A program made the position numbers and the translations under genes. From contig NC_089434.1 in assembly GCF_026210795.1 (NCBI RefSeq), positions 1,612,001-1,676,000 on the forward strand: DNA of 64,000 nt, given 5' to 3'. The notes beneath the pieces were generated by a model. It had not been told where the DNA came from. It ran no database searches and saw nothing but the letters and a program-made list of their open reading frames with translations. Shown here in pieces: positions 57,765 through 64,000 of this stretch; position 1 is the stretch's first letter; every line of letters begins with the position of its first letter. This DNA is from Rhizophagus irregularis (lineage: Eukaryota; Glomeromycota; Glomeromycetes; Glomerales; Glomeraceae).

Positions 57765-60042
57765 ATGTCTACTATTCGAAGAGAATTAGTTTATGCAACA
57801 GCTCATAGAGCATATTCGTTAATTGATTATAATATTCACACTGACATACACAAACAATATGAATTTCAAAAACAATTTATTCTTGATGATAAACTTCTTA
57901 CAGATGATGAAAAAACCGAAGCAATAAATTACATAACTGAAACTTATGACCGAAATAAAGTTCTTTTTAATTCAGGAACAAAAAGAATTTGTGAAAATTG
58001 TAAACAAGAATGTTTAGCTACATTATATTGTGAATATTGTGTTCGAAATTATTTAAAAGCAAATTTTAAAAATTGGACATCCGGAAATAATGATATTGAT
58101 AATTTAATACAGAAATGTCAATTGGAAACATTTGTGCCAGATACGGTAGTTGAATGGATTCCATATAACAATCTAAAAGATATTGAATATCTAATAAAAG
58201 GTGGATTTTCTGAAATTTATACAGCAGATTGGATTAATGGAAGTTATGATAAATGGAATCCTAGTGAACAGCAATTAATAAGATTTGAAAATGAAGAAAT
58301 AATACTTAAAAAATTAGAAAATGTTGAAAGTGCAAATCAAAGTTGGTTTGAAGAGGTGCGTATTTTAAATTATTTTATAAATTGAATAATTTTTGTATTG
58401 ACAATAAGATTCTTAAATTTTTTATAGGCTAAATCACATTTAATTATAAGTAATAAATGGGCAGAAGTTGTCCGATGTTATGGTTTAACGCAAGATTTGT
58501 CAAATGGACATTATATGCTTGTAATGAGAAAAGAGGATATGGATTTAAGAAAATATTTACAACAAAATTATAATCAACTTACATGGAAAGAAAAAATTAG
58601 AATTGCTTTTGAAATAATTAATGCACTTTATTTTATTCATCTTGAAAAAGCAATTCATAGAGATTTGCACTCTGGAAATATATTATATTCACAATTAAAT
58701 GATAGATGGCTTATTAGTGATCTTGGATTTTGTGGACCTGCTGATAAATCATCAAAAAGTATATATGGAAATCTTCCTTACATAGCACCAGAAGTTATTA
58801 ATGGAAAGGGATATACTTTTGCATCTGATATTTATAGTATTGCAATACTTATGTGGGAAATTTCATCTGGACATTCACCATTTATTGATTATAAGCATGA
58901 TGATTATAATCTTGCAATGGATATAATTAATGGTATTAGACCAGAAATTATGTCAGATATTCCTTTAGAATATAAAAATTTAATGGTACAATGTTGGGAT
59001 GCTGATCCATTGAATACAATCTCTTCGGAAAAAAATAAAAAAAATTCATCTATCATATCAAAATATGCCAGATGAATTTTTCCAGCAGTCAAAAGCAGTG
59101 AATAATTTTGAAATAAAAACTAGCACAAATTATATAAGCAGCAGATTATTTACAAGCAAAGTTCATCAATTTGAAAATTTACCCGAACAAAAAAATGCAA
59201 CAGAAGGTATTATTTATGAAGTTTTTTTTTATTGATTAAGATATGATGACGTTGCTAATTTTTTTTTTAATTTAAATGATTATACACATTATAGAAGAAC
59301 AAGAAGGTTAGCTTTTTTATTGTTATTTTATTAATTATTATAATAATTTATAACCTATTTTTCTTATTTTTTAAATAGCATTTCATAGTAAAACATATGA
59401 TTTTAGTATTCCTGATAATAGTAGGTATTTATTGAGTATTTCATTTGATGAAATATTTATTAATCAAATTTGCGTTTTTATAGTTGAAGATTTTAATAAT
59501 TCAAACGATCAGAAGATTAATAAAACATCAAAAATAAATAGTATTTTTAAAGGTAATTTAATTATATATTCAAATTTTTAAAATAATGATACAAATTTAT
59601 CTCGATTTTAGGTGGTAGTAAAAGATTATCTAAAGTATTTAAAAGGTTACAAATAAGTTCAAAGAATGGTAAGTAATACTATTTTAAATTTTAATTGTTT
59701 ACAATATTTATTATAATCTTATTTATTTATTTAAAAATTTAGACATTCAAAATGATCATAAGAAAGAAAAAATGCAACAAATGAAAGGATCAGTTAATGG
59801 TAAGTATAATTTTTTTTGTTATAAATTTTCATTTTATTTTTTGCAATGTTTAAATTAAAAACTTTTGTCCTTTTATAGATGATGATGAAATACATAATAA
59901 TCTAAACCTTCATTCAGAAGATCAAGATGAATTTGAGATTCCTGATGGTTAGTTTCTTAATATTTTTCTTAATATTGTTTGAATAATATCTTAAATACTA
60001 ATTTATATTATTTGTATATATTCTTTTTTAGATGGATTTTAA
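57765..60042 (+). pseudogene. Protein kinase-like protein (copy D), frameshifted
   Basis: Same nine-exon architecture as copies A and B: 57765-58355, 58428-59206, 59295-59306, 59379-59420, 59484-59552, 59612-59668, 59743-59799, 59879-59947, 60032-60042. The Cys cluster CENCKQECLATLYCEYC, GGFSEIYTADW, HRDLHSGN, DLG and APE are intact. After DADPL (about 59012) the sequence differs from the paralogues: the KRPD segment and part of the last kinase helix are lost, and the frame shifts. The original frame hits a stop at 59073-59075, while the downstream part (MPDEFFQQ onward) and all tail exons stay well kept in the other frame. Translation would give a kinase truncated at subdomain XI. The good preservation means the damage is recent, or that an assembly or sequencing error is possible. 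Confidence 0.75.
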
Positions 60043-60349
60043 AATTATGTTTATAAACAAACAATATTGAAAATTTATTGGATTATTTAAACACTAAGAC
60101 TAGAGTAGTAAAATATTTTACACATTTCTTAGTTTGTAATTTAAATAAATTTTTTTTTATTTATTGTATATTATCAATAAATCTAAATCATTATTTTTTA
60201 TTTATTAAATCAAAAAACGCAAAGAGAACAATAATCTATGAAAACAGTAATGTGAAGATTAGGTTATTAAATATTATGGTTTCTTACGCAAGTTACATAT
60301 CTATAACTAGGAACAAGAAATTTAACATCCGTATGTGAAAGTTGGTCGG

Positions 60350-60450
60350 GAATAATTAATTAGAATGCATGGATAGAAAAAAATGTATCAATAGAAAAAT
60401 GTATTAATCGAAAGAATGTATCAATAGAAAAGATAACAATAGAACATGTT
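60350..60450. repeat. Short imperfect tandem repeat, AATGTATCAATAGAAAA unit
   Basis: Three to four imperfect copies of AATGTATCAATAGAAA lie in a row at about 60370-60445. Confidence 0.6.
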
Positions 60451-60540
60451 ACTATGTTAATAATTAATTTGTATAGTTATTGCTTTAATATTTTTTTTTT
60501 TATTTCAGTAGATAAGAGTATTACAAAAAAAATTTTAATA

Positions 60541-61195
60541 TGGTGCAAGTAAACTATACTCAACAATAAAATTGTAGTACTAAAAAATCTTATAAAATTT
60601 TAAAAAATAAATTTTAAAGAAAATAAACTGGTAGTTTTATTCTTCAAGACAAGTACTATCAAATTACCGGTCAGATATTTGAAAAAAGATCTGTATAAAA
60701 AGTTATAGGCATTTAAAACTAACCAATTTTTATATGATCGGCCTAAATTTGAAACAAATTGAATCACACGTGCCCTATCTTATTGGCTAAAAATTTTTAT
60801 AATTCAGGCCGAAATTATGATATTTCAATGCTGGCCCGAATTATCACATTCATTTGATGAGAAAATTCCTTTAACAATGAGAAAACCTTCTGATTTATGA
60901 GAAAATCATCACACGTTTACTGATGCCATGTAAAACAAAATGACAACAACAAGTTAGTAAGATACCTAGGAAAAAAGGTTGTTATATATAACAATACCAT
61001 GTAATTTAAATATGAAGAGTTTCAATGAATAAATTTTTCGTTTTGACATAACAGATAAAATATTATGTACGAAACAGTGTAACATATAAAAATTCTCGTT
61101 TTTTATTGGACAAGGTCTGATCACGTGATATGAAAACTTGCGCCAGAAAATTGAAACATCATCACGTGATTGTCGAGTATAGTTTACTTGCACCA
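60541..61195. mobile_element. 655-bp TIR element with TA target duplication
   Basis: TGGTGCAAGTAAACTATACT (60541 onward) is perfectly inverted at the other end (complement ending at 61195). Identity is 23 of 24 bases when extended inward. Both ends are flanked by TA. No transposase frame is present, so it is a non-autonomous Tc1/mariner-type element. The near-perfect ends suggest fairly recent insertion. It contains two CACGTGAT words. Confidence 0.88.
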
Positions 61196-61980
61196 TAGAA
61201 GTAACAACTACAAGTAGTGAAAACTAACTATTATCTGTGTTAACATCCCGCAAGTAGGACCTCGTCTCCCATTTTAGAACTACTTCAACAGTAAACTACG
61301 CTACTGCTAAAGCTAGTAGAAAATTGAAACGAAATAAAAAAAATAAAAAAATTAACGCACTGGGGAATAGGAATATGACCAAATAGGATATAAAAATGGG
61401 GAGGAAAAAAAGCTAAAGCTAAAAAAAAGCCTAGAACCGTCGCACTACAACTACCTACAATTACAACTATACACTCCTTAAAATTCACCCAACTACACCA
61501 CCGTGGGATCCTACATAAGAAAATAAAAAGAAGGCATCATGGAGTTAGCATATGTATACTACCGGTACCAGAGGAACGTTCTTCTTTCTCTTGGAAGGAT
61601 TTTGCTTGAAATCTAGGAGAGGAGATTGTTATTGCTTTAATATTTATTTTTATTTATTTTAAGGCTAGCCAGGAGAAGTACATTTGTAATAATTAAACTA
61701 ATAAAAATAATTATAAAAATAACAATATGTAGAATCATCGCTCAAATAAATTGAGCCCTAACTAGATTAAAGAAAAACTATCTAAAAACCCAACCGAATG
61801 AAGATAGCTAAAATCAATTAAAAAGAAAACTAAATAATCTGTATTTTTCTTTCAGCTTACACTGCCACCTGTAAATATTGTCATAGGTGGAATGTTTCAC
61901 ATTGTTTGAAATTGTTGTATTTATGGAAGAAAGAAGAAGAAGAAGAAAAAAAGAAAGGGAAACACTAAGATACAAATCAT
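61196..61980. other. Intergenic, no gene seen
   Basis: Contains a CT/AG-mixed stretch at 61240-61640 with slightly higher GC. No coding signal. Confidence 0.45.
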
Positions 61981-63437
61981 CTATATTCTGTAAATAAAAT
62001 GAATTTTAGTAGAGAGAAAATCATCTTTTTCCTTTAAAATAGTGAATGAGGTACACGCTCTTTTTGCTATAGGAGAGAATTCCAAATTTTGGTTTAGATA
62101 ATTATTGTTCAAATGCCTTTTTTTGTGATGAAATTCGATCTTTTTAGTGTCATCAGAAGTGGCTTCCTGATCATCAGGTTCGTGGTCAATACTTTGTGGT
62201 AAAATGATTATACGTTGCGGTATAAACTTTACATCGCATGGTTTTTCAATAATTTTCCTCTTACAACTTCACCACCATTATGAGTATGAAAAAAATCTTT
62301 AAAAAATTTTTTATTAGTAAAATGTAAAACATATAAGAATTTAAATAATAAAATATTACCACATGTTTTTCTCCTTGAATTTAAAGGAAAAATTGTTTTA
62401 CACTCATTATTTTCAATTTCAGGCTATTAAATTAATAAATAAAATTAAATAATTTGTAATTAGATAATAAAAATTGTAAATTTATACTTACTATATGAGA
62501 TCCATTAAATAAATTTCTCAACAATGATATTAGATCAATATCATCTGGTATTTTCATGTAGCGATGCCATTTTTCGCCACTAACATACTTTTCACATCCA
62601 ATTATATATGTTACTACTAAAGTACCATTACATTTAACTTTTCTCAATGTAGCTTTGCCAGTACATTGCACATTATTAGATTTAAATTTACATGTTGATT
62701 CTTGAGCAGCTAGAAAGAAGCTTTTCAAAAGAAATATAGGATAAGAAATTATTTAGAAAGTTAATGTTGTGACTTAATTTGAAAACTGTAATTATAAAAA
62801 ACTTATTATTGATAAATTTAAATAAACAAATTAGATACTTACGAGCAAGTTTTTCTTTGTACTGTGTTATTTTCTTGTTGTGCAATGATTCTTTTAAAAT
62901 CTTCTGAATCAAAATCAACACATTGATGGCTTTGGTTGATAAATTCAGCATCTGCAAACTGGCAGTGCTTTATTCCTCAGCACTTACGTTCATTTTTTTT
63001 TACTGAAGTGCCAAGAAATGGACAGTCTTTAAGTGTAATACCACCACCTGATCCATTTATAGAATACTGTATCTATAAATAAAACAAGAATGTTAGAAAT
63101 GATTTTAAATGAATAAATAGGTAAAAATATATTTACATCACTGAAACAAGCAAGAGGATTAGACCATCCAGTTATGTTGTAAATTGTAGCAACACCAGTT
63201 GGTGATGTTCTTGGATACTCTATAGGAACTGAAGTATGGATTATAGTATTTACTGAAAACTTTTTTGTAAAATATGCTAGAAAGTCTTCATTATCATCAT
63301 TGCATTCTTCATCACTCTAAAAATTAATATTTTAAGTGGTGCTAAATGTCAATAAAAACAAATAGTTTAAGCTAAAGTTTTACCTGAGAATTAATAGTCT
63401 CATTGTCTGATATAAATTCTATGTCTGATAAACTCAT
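61981..63437 (-). pseudogene. Multi-exon Cys-rich protein of unknown family, broken
   Basis: Six exons can be followed: 63384-63437 (MSLSDIEFISDNE), 63137-63316, 62843-63072, 62492-62720, 62360-62423 and 61981-62296. The product has Cys/His-rich segments (LKDCPFLGTS; GIKHCQFADAEF; CKFKSNNVQCTGKATLRKVK; YIIGCEKYVSGEKWHRYMKI) and a C-terminal EKPCDVKFIPQ part. The spacing of Cys and His hints at a zinc-binding, possibly WRKY/GCM-like fold, by inference only. Exon 3 has an in-frame TGA between ERKC and GIKHC. Exon 6 has a one-base loss near GEVVRGK. All splice sites otherwise hold, so decay is recent. I recall similar proteins as a Glomeromycotina multicopy family without a known function. Confidence 0.6.
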
Positions 63438-63740
63438 TTTTGAATAAAAAAAAAAATAAAAAAAATAAGAACTTGAAACTATTTGAGTTTATAAAACTGA
63501 TATTGTATATAAAATATTTTATTAAATTGAGTGAAGGTTAAAAGTTTTCAAATTGACAGACGCGTCACGTAAAAAGTATATAACTCACATAACTGAGAGT
63601 AAGCCACAAAACTATTTATAGAACTATATGAACTATATTATATCGAATCGCATGATTTAACTCTCATAACATAAATATTACACAATGTTCATCATACGTT
63701 ATGTATGATTTTGATGCTTACATATATGTATGGTTTAAAA

Positions 63741-64000
63741 TCAACCATACATTACATACTTCGTCATCCATACACTACATGTTATATATATACTCAAGAA
63801 AGAGAAGGCCAAAGGTACTGAAGAAGATAAAAGAGTGTTGAATATAATAGTCTGAGGTATATTTTTCTGCGGTTGTGTATTAATATCTAAAACATTATTC
63901 TTAGCAAGTCCGCCTTCGGTAATATTACTTCCGCTATCGGAACATGAGTCCAGCTGCAAATAAGGTTTTAAAGGTTCATACGGAACTGAGGAAAAGTCTT
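63741..64000 (-). CDS. C-terminal part of a gene running off the right edge
   Basis: The minus strand is open from the window edge to a stop at 63741. It reads DFSSVPYEPLKPYLQLDSCS, then an acidic/polar stretch (NVLDINTQPQKNIPQT) and a hydrophobic end (SSSVPLAFSFLSIYITC). The frame has no internal ATG near its start, so the true start lies beyond 64000. A TTTGCAG acceptor at about 63957 is an alternative exon start. Unknown family. The hydrophobic tail could be a membrane anchor or simply intronic read-through. Confidence 0.4.
   Translation of the reverse strand, partial: DFSSVPYEPLKPYLQLDSCSDSGSNITEGGLAKNNVLDINTQPQKNIPQTIIFNTLLSSSVPLAFSFLSIYITCSVWMTKYVMYG

Noticed and set aside
1-64000. CRISPR arrays, bacterial operons or an integrated bacterial segment
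   Set aside because: No spaced direct repeats of CRISPR type; introns occur throughout the genes; the Uma2 gene itself has a spliceosomal intron.

Overview
The window looks like nuclear DNA of an arbuscular mycorrhizal fungus (Glomeromycotina, most like Rhizophagus). It is very AT-rich, with long A/T homopolymer runs and short GT-AG introns. It carries several copies of a kinase-like family with a Cys-rich N-terminus, a Crinkler-type gene, an F-box gene and an Uma2-type nuclease gene, and much DNA-transposon debris. The species assignment is inference from gene content; no database was consulted.

Layout. 1-5.0 kb: 3' tail of a LINE with an RNase H domain, a 19-bp pyrimidine minisatellite, and a 2-kb segment with short terminal inverted repeats holding about five copies of a 164-173 bp tandem repeat. 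5.8-19.8 kb: a kinase-like cluster with two complete minus-strand genes (5846-8225, 12302-14619) and two relics (16.4-17.3 kb minus, 19.5-19.8 kb plus). MITE-like elements lie between them, including a 363-bp element with a perfect 8-bp target duplication, and there is a duplicated SAM-domain locus. 20.9-30.8 kb: a coiled-coil/C2H2 protein, a foldback element, a decayed Mutator-like transposase, an unrecognised decayed coding cluster, an Uma2 nuclease fused to a C2H2 finger, and a small two-helix membrane protein. 33.3-42.8 kb: the best-preserved block, with a nine-exon RA-PH adaptor (1317 aa), an intronless F-box/LRR-like gene and, divergent from it, a nine-exon TRAX gene (252 aa). 43-49 kb: mostly no gene, with repeats and fragments. 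49.4-53.2 kb: a two-exon SAM plus Crinkler NTPase/nuclease gene, then decayed coding sequence. 54.1-60.0 kb: a membrane protein with faint DEG/ENaC resemblance, and a third kinase-like gene, plus strand, with a frameshift late in its kinase domain. 60.5-64 kb: a 655-bp TIR element with TA target duplication, a multi-exon pseudogene, and the 3' part of a gene running off the right edge.

The genes do not form an operon or one pathway. TRAX, F-box and RA-PH look like conserved host functions (RNA processing, ubiquitin ligase targeting, Ras-linked cortical signalling). The kinase-like, Crinkler, Uma2 and SAM genes belong to expanded accessory families. Most exon boundaries given were derived by hand from splice signals and reading-frame continuity, with phases checked arithmetically; they remain predictions without RNA data.

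Most interesting: the Uma2-C2H2 fusion, and the kinase-like family's C-terminal tail. That tail is built from tiny exons (12 to 69 nt) that all begin and end in phase 1, so any of them could be skipped, gained or lost without changing frame.
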